64,000 nucleotides of DNA from Bradyrhizobium icense (GTDB lineage Bacteria > Pseudomonadota > Alphaproteobacteria > Rhizobiales > Xanthobacteraceae). Position numbers and translations under genes: made by a program. The DNA is taken from NCBI RefSeq assembly GCF_001693385.1, contig NZ_CP016428.1, positions 1,612,001-1,676,000 of the forward strand. The letters are read 5' to 3'. Below the pieces are notes generated by a model, which had not been told where the DNA came from, ran no database searches, and saw nothing but the letters and a program-made list of their open reading frames with translations. This document shows positions 54,302-63,337 of the stretch, one piece after another. Position 1 is the first letter of the stretch; each line of letters starts with the position of its first letter.

Positions 54302-54814
54302 TTAGGGCTCCCGGTCCGCAACGAGATACCGCTGCATCAATACTAGATCTAGCCATCGGCCGAATTTGGTGCCGACGTGTGGCATGCGGCCAACCTCCCG
54401 GAAACCAAGGGAGTTGTGAAGACGAATCGACGCCGTGTTCGTCTCTTCGATCCCCGCCACCATCACATGCTTCCCTAGCGCAACGCCGCGGTCAATGAGG
54501 CTCTGCATCAGTGCGCGGCCGACGCCCTGACGATGTATCCAGGGAGCCACATAAACTGAATTCTCGACAGTATGGCGATAGCCGGGCCAAGGGCGAAAAT
54601 CGCCGAATGACGCGAAACCAACTAATCGTCCCGCGCTTTCTGCGACCAGAATTGGAAAGCCGCGCGCAGTGCGCTCCCTGAACCAGGCTTGGCGTAATGC
54701 AATATCGGAGGGCTCCTCGCTCCAGACCGCGGTCGTTTTCGTGACAGCGAAATTGTAAATCTCAAGAATGCATTGGGCATCCTCTATGATAGCATCGCGG
54801 ACTGTCGTTGACAT
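54302..54814 (-). CDS. GNAT N-acetyltransferase, phosphinothricin-acetyltransferase type
   Basis: Start at 54814 (MSTTVRDAIIEDAQCILEIY) with GAGAGGAAA upstream; 170 aa. GNAT signature around YVAPWIHRQGVGRALMQSLI (acetyl-CoA loop Q/RxxGxA), plus VAGIEETNTASIRLHNSLGF and GRWLDLVLMQR, the usual end of Pat-like enzymes. It acetylates small amines; the real substrate is unknown and need not be a herbicide. Confidence 0.88.
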   Translation of the reverse strand: MSTTVRDAIIEDAQCILEIYNFAVTKTTAVWSEEPSDIALRQAWFRERTARGFPILVAESAGRLVGFASFGDFRPWPGYRHTVENSVYVAPWIHRQGVGRALMQSLIDRGVALGKHVMVAGIEETNTASIRLHNSLGFREVGRMPHVGTKFGRWLDLVLMQRYLVADREP

Positions 54815-54900
54815 TTTCCTCTCCTCGCACCAACGCCTACCAGTTAGCATGCCGCATCTGGGGTGATTAAAAGAAAGTCACCGGGATAGGTGCCGGCAAG

Positions 54901-54979
54901 ATGCAAACGCTAACACTTCAGGAGGTCACGTTGGATGCAATAGAGTTGAACTATTGCTTGCGTGGATAGGAAGCTTCCT
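54901..54979. repeat. Dispersed ~75-bp repeat, copy 2
   Basis: The same block as at 52511: AACGCTAACACTTCAGGA, ATGCAATAGAGTTGAACTAT (54935-54954) and CTTGCGTGGATAGGAAGC. In this copy CAATAG and CTATTG form an inverted repeat. It lies in the gap after the GNAT gene. Confidence 0.55.
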
Positions 54980-55511
54980 AACCCCGCGCTTCCAGAGCCT
55001 TTCGCCCATGATCCACGTCGCCTCGTTCTCACGTCTAGAGCCGCGTCGGGTTCGTCGATCTATTTGGATCGCGTTGACGCGCTGGTATTCTGCCGCCCAC
55101 CGTCGCGGTGGCATTCTAACGGGACAGGCTGGGAGGGCGAAACAGCTGCAGAGTTTGCCATCCGTGAGTTACCAGAACAATATGCCGCCCAGTCGCGCAA
55201 GTCATCGGATCTAGGAAATCTTAGGTGGCAAATTGAGTGGCACCCGGAGGCTGCCGATCTACTTCGCCTTCAAAAGCGGCATCATTGCAGACAAGCCGCA
55301 GCCCAATGAAATCAGGGCGTTTGCGCGGAGAATAGAAGGCGACTTACTCACAAGAAAGCTCGTGAATGCCAATATCTCGATGAATAGGAAGACGATCGAA
55401 ACCCACGTGAACGCTGCTTTTGATGAGTTGCGAGCTAGCGGCAAGACTGCACCTAAACCGCAAGAAGCCGGAGCCACTCTCATACAACGCGCTCAATGTT
55501 TGCTTGGTTAG
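54980..55511 (+). other. Possible decayed coding region, includes 92-aa frame 55233-55511
   Basis: Two overlapping plus-strand frames look protein-like: one with IYLDRVDALVFCRPPSRWHS, the other (55233-55511) with NEIRAFARRIEGDLLTRKLV. Neither has a ribosome binding site or a motif I know. It may be a frameshifted, unrecognised gene. Confidence 0.3.
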
Positions 55512-56441
55512 GCTGTCAGCAGGTCGGCGAACATCCTCGCCACCGCTGCCGATACCTTGCTCCTTCAACCAAAGGGCTTGCAGAGTTCACGCGGCGCGAC
55601 GAAAGCGGGAGTCGATCGCGCAGAAGACGTTGAGCGGTTTGGCAACGGTCTCAGGAATAAATGGGGCGCGCGGAAGCTGCGAACGGGCGACGCGGCCGTC
55701 CTCGGCTGACGCCGTCCGCCTTGACCAGCTTCTGCCGCGGCAGCGGCTCGCGCACGGCTGACTGGCCGTGAGCGGGTAAGGCAAGGATCCGCTTGCAACG
55801 CATTTCGGCTTTCTGCAGCGCGCGCCGAACCTGAAGTTCACCTTGATCAAAGCGTTGTCGGGAGCGAACAGCCTGTGCGTTCGCTATCACACCAGTGTCG
55901 GCCACCGCACGGCGTGATAGTGCATGGAGGTCGGGTCCGACGAGCGGACCGTGCGCGTGCTCTGCCACTATTCGTGAGGTGCGGACGTAGTGTTCCGGGA
56001 CCAACGAACAAGCAGCCGAGTATCTCCGGTGTGTTGCCGATCAGCGCCGCATCGCGGTCTGCGGGATCGACGGAGCCGAGACACGGTCTTCGAGATCGGC
56101 GGACCGTATGAGATACGCAACGGGCCAACCGCGGTGCGACCGCGGACGCAGCGGCGGTCGCCGGCGTCCTCGGAAGTGCTCTGGCTGCGGCCTTGCGCCG
56201 GGTTAGCTCGGTCGTAGACTTGCCGGTGTTAGCGAATCTACAAACTGCAAGTTCAAAACTATGAAATTATCCAACCCCACGTCTGCGTCCTAGAACAGCA
56301 GAGGAGGTCGTCAGGCGTGCTTGGATCAGATCGAGTGCATCACCAAGCTGCAGAGCTCGGCAATGAACAGATCCAGGCGGCTAACCCAGGTGGCGAGTGA
56401 CAGTAACCCAGAACAATGGCAAAGATAACGAGCAAAAAGCT
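55512..56441. other. 930-bp decayed region, possible NTF2/SnoaL-like remnant
   Basis: Plus-strand pieces such as HFGFLQRAPNLKFTLIKALS and MEVGPDERTVRALCHYS, separated by stops, weakly recall nuclear-transport-factor-2-like proteins. Open frames on both strands are G+C-driven and unconvincing. Best seen as gene debris. Confidence 0.3.
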
Positions 56442-56924
56442 ATGAGTGAAACGACAGAGCGTCCCGTAGCTATCGTTGCGCTTGATGTTCCGCTTCGCAC
56501 CAAGTTATCAAACTACCCCGAGCCGTTCCGGTCGCAAATGGCGAAGCGTGAGAAGCGACCGTTGGGCGATCGATTTGGAATCAAGAACTTCGGGGTCAAT
56601 CTAACTCGCCTTCTGCCCGGTGGCGTGTCGGCGCTGATGCATCAACACAGCACGCAGGATGAGATGATCTACGTTCTTGAGGGCAATCCAACGCTTGCGA
56701 CAGATCGAGGCGATTTCGAGCTGAGACCAGGGATGTGTGCGGGCTTCTCTGCCTATGGAATCGCACATCAACTGATCAATCGAACAACTGAGGACGTGCT
56801 CTATCTTGAGATCGGTGACCGGTCTTCAGGAGATTCCGCAACTTATCCGAATGACGATCTTGTAGCGGTACTAGACAACGCTGGGGGGTGGAAGTTTCTG
56901 CACAAGGATGGTCGTCCGTATTGA
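56442..56924 (+). CDS. Cupin-domain protein
   Basis: Start at 56442 (MSETTERPVAIVALDVPLRT); 160 aa. Cupin motif 1 is visible as MHQHSTQDEMIYVLEGNPTL (two His and a Glu) and motif 2 as DFELRPGMCAGFSAYGIAHQ with a terminal His. A single small beta barrel that binds a metal; may be an isomerase, a dioxygenase or a sensor. The frame extends upstream to 56397 but this start is more typical. Confidence 0.85.
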   Translation: MSETTERPVAIVALDVPLRTKLSNYPEPFRSQMAKREKRPLGDRFGIKNFGVNLTRLLPGGVSALMHQHSTQDEMIYVLEGNPTLATDRGDFELRPGMCAGFSAYGIAHQLINRTTEDVLYLEIGDRSSGDSATYPNDDLVAVLDNAGGWKFLHKDGRPY

Positions 56925-57412
56925 TCGCGAAGCGAACGGCTAGCATTTGGTATGAAGGCCATGATTGCATCAGAACAACTCATTAAGTCGCTCAATGTTC
57001 GTACATGTGTCGTGCCCCTGGATCCAGAGGTGCAAACCTCTAGCGGTAGGGTACCGGCAGCGCCCTTTTTCTCCTTATCGACCTCGAGACGGATGCAGGG
57101 ACAACTGTCTCTAGCTACATCGTCACTTACACGCCTTTGGTGCTAAAACCAACAGCCGATCTGTGCGGGGAACGGAGACGATCATCAAGGGCCGGCCACT
57201 CTCTCCCACAGCACTTTATGATTTGCTATGTAGGAACTCGCGCCTGCCCGGCTCGGAAGGTCTCATCCTAATGGCGCTGGTGGAAGAGCCAACGCTTATG
57301 ACGGATCTTGTCGGTCAATCCGATTCGCCGGGTGCCATAACTAAGACTTATTGAAGCTCTAGCGGAATTCCTTGTCGCTTACCGTATACCGACGCGCCAA
57401 CACCGCTCTAAT
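56925..57412. other. 488-bp gap with only weak open frames
   Basis: A plus-strand frame 57163-57354 (MRGTETIIKGRPLSPTALYD) is open for 63 codons but has no supporting features. Nothing else recognised. Confidence 0.3.
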
Positions 57413-57763
57413 CTACTCAGGCGGCAAGCCGATATCCTTCATCAATCGCTTATCCATGTAGGACAGGGCGTACCGCCGCTTGCGCGCACGTCGCACACGT
57501 TGCCACGCTTTTCGCAACGGTCGGATCTGCAGTAATCTCCGTACTAGGTCAATGGCTTCGCCGATTCCAGAGTGCGGTCGTCTTGATCGACGCGATGTTC
57601 TGACAAGGTAAAGGAGTCCGAGCGCCGTCGGAATAGGGGCATCCTTGGCGCGAGCATTGACAAGTGGCGGATGGGAATCGTCAGGCGCATTGCGAGGTCT
57701 CAACTCGTGCGCCGGCTCTCCGTTGGAGCAAAGTGACTGAGCCGGAAGGGGTGTATCATGCAT
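57413..57763 (-). CDS. DUF1127 domain protein
   Basis: The C-terminal motif ALSYMDKRLMKDIGLPPE matches DUF1127 (LDxRxLxDIG). Start tentatively at 57763 (MHDTPLPAQSLCSNGE); the N-terminal half is not conserved and the true start may be later. DUF1127 proteins are small and often linked to phosphate or stress responses. About 116 aa. Confidence 0.65.
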   Translation of the reverse strand: MHDTPLPAQSLCSNGEPAHELRPRNAPDDSHPPLVNARAKDAPIPTALGLLYLVRTSRRSRRPHSGIGEAIDLVRRLLQIRPLRKAWQRVRRARKRRYALSYMDKRLMKDIGLPPE

Positions 57764-58266
57764 GGAAGCGCTTTTCGATCTGCCGGCCTCACAACCAGTA
57801 CCACGTGAATTGAACGGGCCGCAGGGCGTCACTTGCACGACAATAGATGATCGCTTCATGTGGCCGCCCTGCCGCCTTATGCGAGACCAGCAGTAGAGGG
57901 ATCCATGCAGGTCGCCGCGACTACAAAGTTAGCGAGGCAGAAAAAATCGGGAATCTCATTCTTTTGAACTTGCAATTCAGGAAAATGAAACGGTCGACAA
58001 AAGTTAATGCTGAGCTATTGCCTTACTTGAAGTCAGTCACGCGATATTACGCGCATGGTATAGTTCAGGGGCGCTAGGTTGCGCTGCATTTGAGGTCGGG
58101 AAGCCAAATTGTACCCACCCGCGCGGCGACGTGAGCTGGCAGAACGCAGAGTTTCTGAGTCGTGTTGAGGGAGCGAGGTAGGAGAACGTGGAAAGGTGAC
58201 GAAAGTCATAGCGACCAATTATTGTGTACACATTGCCGTTTGTGGATTAAGTACTGAAGTTATCAT
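57764..58266. other. 503-bp gap upstream of the Fe-S protein
   Basis: A+T-rich, no gene recognised. A TGTGTACACA-like palindrome near 58223-58232 precedes the Fe-S gene by about 35 bp and could be a regulator site. No -24/-12 type promoter was found. Confidence 0.35.
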
Positions 58267-59663
58267 GTGCCACACGTTGCTGATCTGCCAGCAAGCCCGG
58301 AGCCGGTCATGCAGCCGATGAACAAGGTCTCATTCGAGACGGCCCTGGGCGAACATGCTGAGGAAATGCTCGACGCCTGCACGCGATGCGGCAAGTGCGT
58401 CGAGGTTTGTCCGAGTGTTGGGCCGGCCGGCATCTCGGATACCAAGTCCGGAGGCATCATCGGTGGAATACTCGAGCTGGTACGTACCGGCAACGGTCCG
58501 GAAGCATCGCGCAAATGGGCGCAGTCCTGCATGCAGAGCGGGGCATGCATCAAGGCGTGCGACTACGGTGTCAATCCGCGTTTCTTGCTTACCATGGCGC
58601 GACTTGGCATCGCGAAGTCGGACAACGAGCTTGCCGAACGACGCCGACAGGGCGTGGAGCGGTACCGCGACGGCAGTCGCGGAGTGACGGTACTTTCGCG
58701 CCTGCAACTCGATACGGAAGTCCTCGAACGACTCGGTCAAAAATCGGCTTCGGTTTCCGCGCCCGTCGAGGCGCCGGACTTCGTGTTTTATACCGGCTGC
58801 AATGTGCTCAAGACCCCGCACATTGCTTTGCTTGCCCTCGATATCATGGATGCGCTCGGCGTCACATACCAGGTAATGGGCGGTCCAAGCCATTGTTGCG
58901 GCATTGCGCAACTCAAGTCTGGAGACGCTGAGATGGCCGGTCGCATGGGCTCGAACACCATGGAAAAGCTGTCGCACTCGAACTCGGGTCAGGTGATCTC
59001 CTGGTGTCCGACGTGCTACGTCCAGTACCAGAAACCATCCTGCCGACGGTGGAGCGACAACGTGGCTCCCGCCCGTTTGAGATGAACCCGTTCATGCGCT
59101 TTCTTGGTGACCGGCTGGCGCAGCTAAATCTGCACCTTCAGCGCAGGGTCGAAATGCGGGTCGCGCTGCACAAACATCCCGGCGTGGCCGGCGTCGTGGA
59201 AGCCGCCGCTGAAATCCTGAAGATGGTCCCAGGTATCGAACTCGTCGATCTGAACCAACCGGCGATAGGTCTGCAGAGCGTAAATGTTGGCGTACTTCCA
59301 AAATTCAAGCGCGAATTGCAGCTTGCAGAACTCGAGGCGGCGCGCGATGCAGGTGTCGATGCACTTGTTGCCGTATATCACTCCGATCATCGCGAACTGT
59401 GCGCCCACGAGCGAGACTGGCCATTCCGCATCATAAATATCCTTGAAGTGGTGGGCGAAAGCATGGGGTTGCATTGGCACGATCGCTATAAGGAGCTCAA
59501 GATCATGCAGGACGCCGACCAGATCATTGCTGACTGCAGTGAGCTAATCGCAAAACATTCGCTTGATCCCGGCAATGCGCGTGAAGTGGTGGTTAGGCTG
59601 CTGCTCGGTGAGCAGCCGCTTCCCCTGAAGGGCGTGCTCGAAGGCAGCGGAGGACTCGTGTAG
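58267..59663 (+). pseudogene. Fe-S/CCG-domain protein (HdrBC-like) with a one-base frameshift
   Basis: First frame: ferredoxin motif CTRCGKCVEVCP and CMQSGACIKACD, then a CCG domain with GCNVLKTP, GGPSHCCGIAQ and SWCPTCYVQY. The frame is lost near 59026; the rest continues in another frame (ETILPTVERQRGSRPFEMNP; ECAHERDW-like DHRELCAHERDW; ELIAKHSLDPGN) to 59663. One added base gives about 465 aa. CCG domains bind a special Fe-S cluster in heterodisulfide-reductase-type and glycolate-oxidase-type subunits, so electron transfer to a thiol or flavin partner is likely. Start at 58267 or 58309. Confidence 0.72.
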
Positions 59664-59672
59664 TTGATCCGA

Positions 59673-59690
59673 AGCTGAGTTGGCTCAGCT
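59673..59690 (+). terminator. Hairpin after the Fe-S gene
   Basis: AGCTGAG (59673-59679) and CTCAGCT (59684-59690) pair exactly over TTGG, 10 nt after the stop. No T run follows. Probable terminator. The rest of 59691-59943 holds no recognisable gene. Confidence 0.5.
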
Positions 59691-59943
59691 CCGGCAACGA
59701 GACGGCGAAGACTGGCATCAATTATGTCTACGATGAGAGGGCAGCATTAGCGCCGAAATGTGGAGAAGCACTGCTTGGACGTTACTGATCTGTGCTGGAC
59801 ACTCGGCCGGGACGTGCCTCCGCCAATATCGAGCATCGTCATGAGCGCGTGAGTATCTTAGCCGCCGCGTGAATGAGCCGCTGCGGCTTGCGGTGGCTCT
59901 CGGAGCTTTGCTATGTGCCTGCACTATCAAGGACTAGGGACCT

Positions 59944-60186
59944 GTGTTCGCTATCCCGCGCCGCTATAGCCATTTCGTTTTTGGAGTTATCCAGTCAGGG
60001 CTGACGTCATTCGTCGCCGCCGGAATTGCGAGTCTTCAGTCGACGGCCGATAGCCACTTCGTGTGGAATTGGCTAGTATCGTGGCTGATTTCTTGGGCGG
60101 CGATGTCGCCGGTGGTTCTACTCGCAGCGCCGGGAATTCGGTCTTTATCGGTTGCTCTGACACGAGATGAGAGTTGCTCTGAGTGA
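59944..60186 (+). CDS. DUF2798 membrane protein
   Basis: GTG start (MFAIPRRYSHFVFGVIQSGL), 80 aa, two transmembrane helices. RRYSHFVFGVIQSGLTSFVA and WLVSWLISWAAMSPVVLLAA match DUF2798. Inner membrane; function unknown. Confidence 0.8.
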   Translation: MFAIPRRYSHFVFGVIQSGLTSFVAAGIASLQSTADSHFVWNWLVSWLISWAAMSPVVLLAAPGIRSLSVALTRDESCSE

Positions 60187-60316
60187 GGTCAGGCCAGGTT
60201 CGGCGCGTCCAGAGCAGCATCGCTGCCCATGCTCTGCACCACCGTCTCGATCAAGTGGACCCTGGCGTCTCATCTCGATATGCCCGGGGTTGCTGGACGC
60301 CAACACTCAGGGGTCC

Positions 60317-61321
60317 TCATTTGGTGTGGGATCCGTTGCTCCGTGCGGTGATACGGTGCAGGCTGGCCGCAAGTGCAGAAGATAGCCAGCTGGGCAACGG
60401 CAGTCTCGTTCCGACAGCGATGCCTACTAAGATCATGAGCGCCGAAGCCATTAATTTGGGATCCACAGCTTCTCCCAAAATGAGGGCAGACAGGCCGATG
60501 CCGACCACAGGGGTGCCTAGCACACCTAGTGAAGTCGATATCGCCGGTAGTTCCTTGTTGACGACGGTCATGGCCCAATAGCCAAGTGCAGTGCCGACGA
60601 CGCCATTGTAGGCTAGCGCTAGGAGTGCACTCGCGCTCAATGAGATTTCAGGCGTGCCTTCAAAAGTGAACGCAAGAGCTGAGAGGAGAGCGCCGGCGAG
60701 CACGGTCTGCCAAAGCACAAGTTGAAACGGCGTTGCCGTCCATTGATGCGCGCGGGTGTAGAGGATGCTGATCGACCAGAATATAGCGGCACAGAGAATT
60801 AGTCCGTTACCCAGAAGCGCCTTGGCGTCTCTCCAGTCAAAGGCATTCGGGTCGAACATAAGAAGCAATCCTGAAAGGCCGAGCACTATTCCGATTATCT
60901 GCCGAGGCCGTATCGGCTCGCTGAGGAACAGCCAGGCGCCAGGAGCGACCCATAGCGGTGTGGTATAGCCGAGAACAATCGTACGGCCGGCCGAGACGTA
61001 TTTTAGTCCGATTGCCATCAAGGCCGCAAACGCGACCATGTGAAACAAGGCTATCGCGAGGACAACTGGAATATCGCTTCGAGTGGGTATGATGAATTGG
61101 CCTGTGAGCAGAAGAATAGGAGCTAGTACGATGACCGCCAAAATGGTGCGCATCGCCACCGCCCAAAGAGGCGTAACTTCCTGCACCACTATCTTCATGA
61201 CGACCCAATTGAGCCCCCAAGCCAGGACCACGAAGACGAGAAGGGCGACGTTCCGCCACGATCCACCGCTCTGCGCATTTGACAAACCCGCATGCGGCGC
61301 TCGCAACTTTTGACTTGTCAT
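60317..61321 (-). CDS. EamA/DMT-family transporter
   Basis: Start at 61321 (MTSQKLRAPHAGLSNAQSGG); 334 aa with about ten hydrophobic helices in two EamA repeats: FVVLAWGLNWVVMKIVVQEV at the start of the first, and LGNGLILCAAIFWSISILYT at the start of the second. Drug/metabolite exporters of the inner membrane. Substrate unknown. A longer start at 61375 is possible. Confidence 0.88.
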   Translation of the reverse strand: MTSQKLRAPHAGLSNAQSGGSWRNVALLVFVVLAWGLNWVVMKIVVQEVTPLWAVAMRTILAVIVLAPILLLTGQFIIPTRSDIPVVLAIALFHMVAFAALMAIGLKYVSAGRTIVLGYTTPLWVAPGAWLFLSEPIRPRQIIGIVLGLSGLLLMFDPNAFDWRDAKALLGNGLILCAAIFWSISILYTRAHQWTATPFQLVLWQTVLAGALLSALAFTFEGTPEISLSASALLALAYNGVVGTALGYWAMTVVNKELPAISTSLGVLGTPVVGIGLSALILGEAVDPKLMASALMILVGIAVGTRLPLPSWLSSALAASLHRITARSNGSHTK

Positions 61322-61454
61322 TAGATATCCCGCTGCCCTTCTGATGACGTCCGTTCTAAGAGACGTGTCTTTCAACGTTGGTTAGGACTCGCGTTGATCT
61401 GTGACCAATCAGGTAACGTGGAGCAGCATCAACGCGCGTCGCCGCACCGGAGGG

Positions 61455-61859
61455 TCATTGATTCCGCGGAAAACGAGCAGCGCCCGCAACCGGCGCGAGC
61501 CATTTCACCGCATGATCGGTATAAATCTCGGTCTTCGGCTGCAATCCCTCCATGCTATCGAGAGTGCCTGCCTTCACCACAACCTTCCCGGGCGCCAGTG
61601 CAGTCTTCGCAAAGATTGGAGACCCGCAGCTCCCGCAGAAGTGACGATAGACCGGCTGCCCGCTATCGCCCTCGTCCACATAGACCATGGTCTCGCCCCG
61701 CTGATCATAATCAGCCTCTCGTATGACGAGATTGAAGGAGAACAGGCTTCCGCTCTGCCTCTGGCAGTGCGTGCAATGACATATTGCGATTGCCCGCGGC
61801 GCGCTCTTCAACACGTAACGCACCGCCCCGCACAGGCAGCCGCCCTTCCGATCCTGCAT
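61455..61859 (-). CDS. GFA-family (Mss4-like) zinc protein, second copy
   Basis: 134 aa (MQDRKGGCLCGAVRYVLKSA). Zinc Cys pattern GGCLCGAVRY, CHCTHCQRQSGSLFSFN and FCGSCGSPIF. Shorter and closer to the family consensus than the 46382-46870 copy. May act on glutathione adducts, but activity is unproven. Confidence 0.87.
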   Translation of the reverse strand: MQDRKGGCLCGAVRYVLKSAPRAIAICHCTHCQRQSGSLFSFNLVIREADYDQRGETMVYVDEGDSGQPVYRHFCGSCGSPIFAKTALAPGKVVVKAGTLDSMEGLQPKTEIYTDHAVKWLAPVAGAARFPRNQ

Positions 61860-61951
61860 AATTCGTCTCCCTAACGATCATTGTGATTGAGTCAGCCGCG
61901 TGCGCCAGTCGCGCCAACGCGATCCCTCGCCGCCGCCAAAGATCTCAGCTA

Positions 61952-62266
61952 CTAATCCGAGAGGACTTCGTGCGTTATGTTGTCAACGACGACGGGGCTG
62001 TCAAAGTACGTGACTGAAGGATCTGAACCGTACTTCTCCCGTACGAAGACCTTCCAGCTTTCGGAGTACATCGCCTCGGCTTCAGCGCGGGAGTTCCAGA
62101 GATAGATTCCGCCGACCGTGCTGCCGTCTTGGGACAGGACATAGCACTTGCGAAAGAGACCCGTTACGCCCTGATATGTCGGAGCTGTGCTCAGGAATAT
62201 GCGTCGGGCCTCGTCCCGTGTGATCGGCTTCGGCAACTGAAACGTGGTGATAGCGGTGATCATCAT
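61952..62266 (-). CDS. YdhR-like monooxygenase-fold protein
   Basis: 104 aa (MMITAITTFQLPKPITRDEA). A ferredoxin-like dimeric barrel pattern with FRKCYVLSQDGSTVGGIYLW and SRAEAEAMYSESWKVFV fits YdhR and antibiotic-biosynthesis-monooxygenase-like proteins. Start may be the second Met (62263). Role unknown, possibly quinone or xenobiotic handling. Confidence 0.75.
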   Translation of the reverse strand: MMITAITTFQLPKPITRDEARRIFLSTAPTYQGVTGLFRKCYVLSQDGSTVGGIYLWNSRAEAEAMYSESWKVFVREKYGSDPSVTYFDSPVVVDNITHEVLSD

Positions 62267-62398
62267 AACTCTCCTTCCGTTGTAAAGACCGTTAGAGACG
62301 CCTGCCTCTACGTGGATGGACGCCTGACTCGAATGCGAAAAAGGCAGGTCGTCGTCACGTCACGCTGACTCCCGGCGTCGGTGGACGTTGCAGGAAGT

Positions 62399-62707
62399 TC
62401 ACGCATTCGGCGATGCCAGCAGAACCGGCGACATCCAGAAGCCTGCGGCGATACTTCCCGTGGCGTCGGAAATCGCGCCCGCTACTCGAATGAGAAGCCC
62501 ATCGAGGAAACCGCCGCCATGACCGCCATATTTAGCGGGCAGCCAGTAACCGAGAATTCCGGCGTCGGCCATGGCGGTATAGGCCGACGTAGGGAAGCGC
62601 GGCTGCTGGTCCAGGTGCGTTACATAGTCGGGGGAGCAGTGCTGCTCGCAAAAGACCTGAACCAGGGCAACGAGCTCGCCTTGGTGATTGGTGCGCGAAA
62701 AATCCAT
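62399..62707 (-). pseudogene. N-terminal fragment of an acyl-CoA dehydrogenase
   Basis: 102 residues (MDFSRTNHQGELVALVQVFC; AMADAGILGYWLPAKYGGHG) match the first quarter of acyl-CoA dehydrogenases (family length near 380-400). The FAD-binding core and catalytic Glu are absent, and the frame ends in unrelated sequence. A truncated relic. Confidence 0.7.
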
Positions 62708-62806
62708 GGGCCTTTTCTTGCTCGATCCCGCGGCTCGGTTTCAGCGATTTGTTTATGCGGCGGTGCTTCTGCGATCGGACGGTTCTGCGAATATGGCGTC
62801 GTTCCA

Positions 62807-63337
62807 TTATTTGACAACGGCATTCGGTGTCTTGGTCCTGTCCTGCGCTGGCCATTGCCGTTCGAGCGGTGGCAACACTTGCTCCTTGCCAGTAATCTGT
62901 TCGACGCTTAGCCGGTAGACCGATATCCAGTCTAGCCGTGGGAAGAACCCTTTAGGGCGGGTCGTGGCCGGCTTGCCGTACTTTTCCATGAGTCGTTCGC
63001 AGGAGGTCTGCTTTACCGCGGAGTCAGTTACCAGGCTTATCGTACCGAAGATCACGACGCTGCAATGCCGGAATCGCATTCGAAGCGGCGGTAGTCGAAA
63101 ACCTCGCCTGCCTCATCCAGGTCGAAGCATGCGAGAGCGCTGTGATCGATGTTCTGGCGGAGGTGTCCGCTTGCATTGGTGCCGTGAAGGAAGACACCGC
63201 CGTCCATCCAGACGAAGAGAAGCGGTATGCAGTATGGATACCCATCCCTTCCGATCGTAGCGAGTCGCCCGGTGTGCGCGCCCTGCACGAACGCCATCGC
63301 CTTGTCCGTGCGCCTTTCCGCGCGACGAAGCGCTCAT
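62807..63337 (-). pseudogene. Pyridoxamine-phosphate-oxidase-family protein with two frameshifts
   Basis: ATG 63337 (MSASS...) shifts after a few codons into the frame AERRTDKAMAFVQGAHTGRL, which runs through YPYCIPLLFVWMDGGVFLHG to ECDSGIA and stops; the C-terminal part continues in another frame (SVVIFGTISLVTDSAVKQTS; KGFFPRLDWISVYRLSVEQI) to 62807. Correcting one extra and one missing base gives 176 aa. Members bind FMN or other flavins. Confidence 0.7.
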
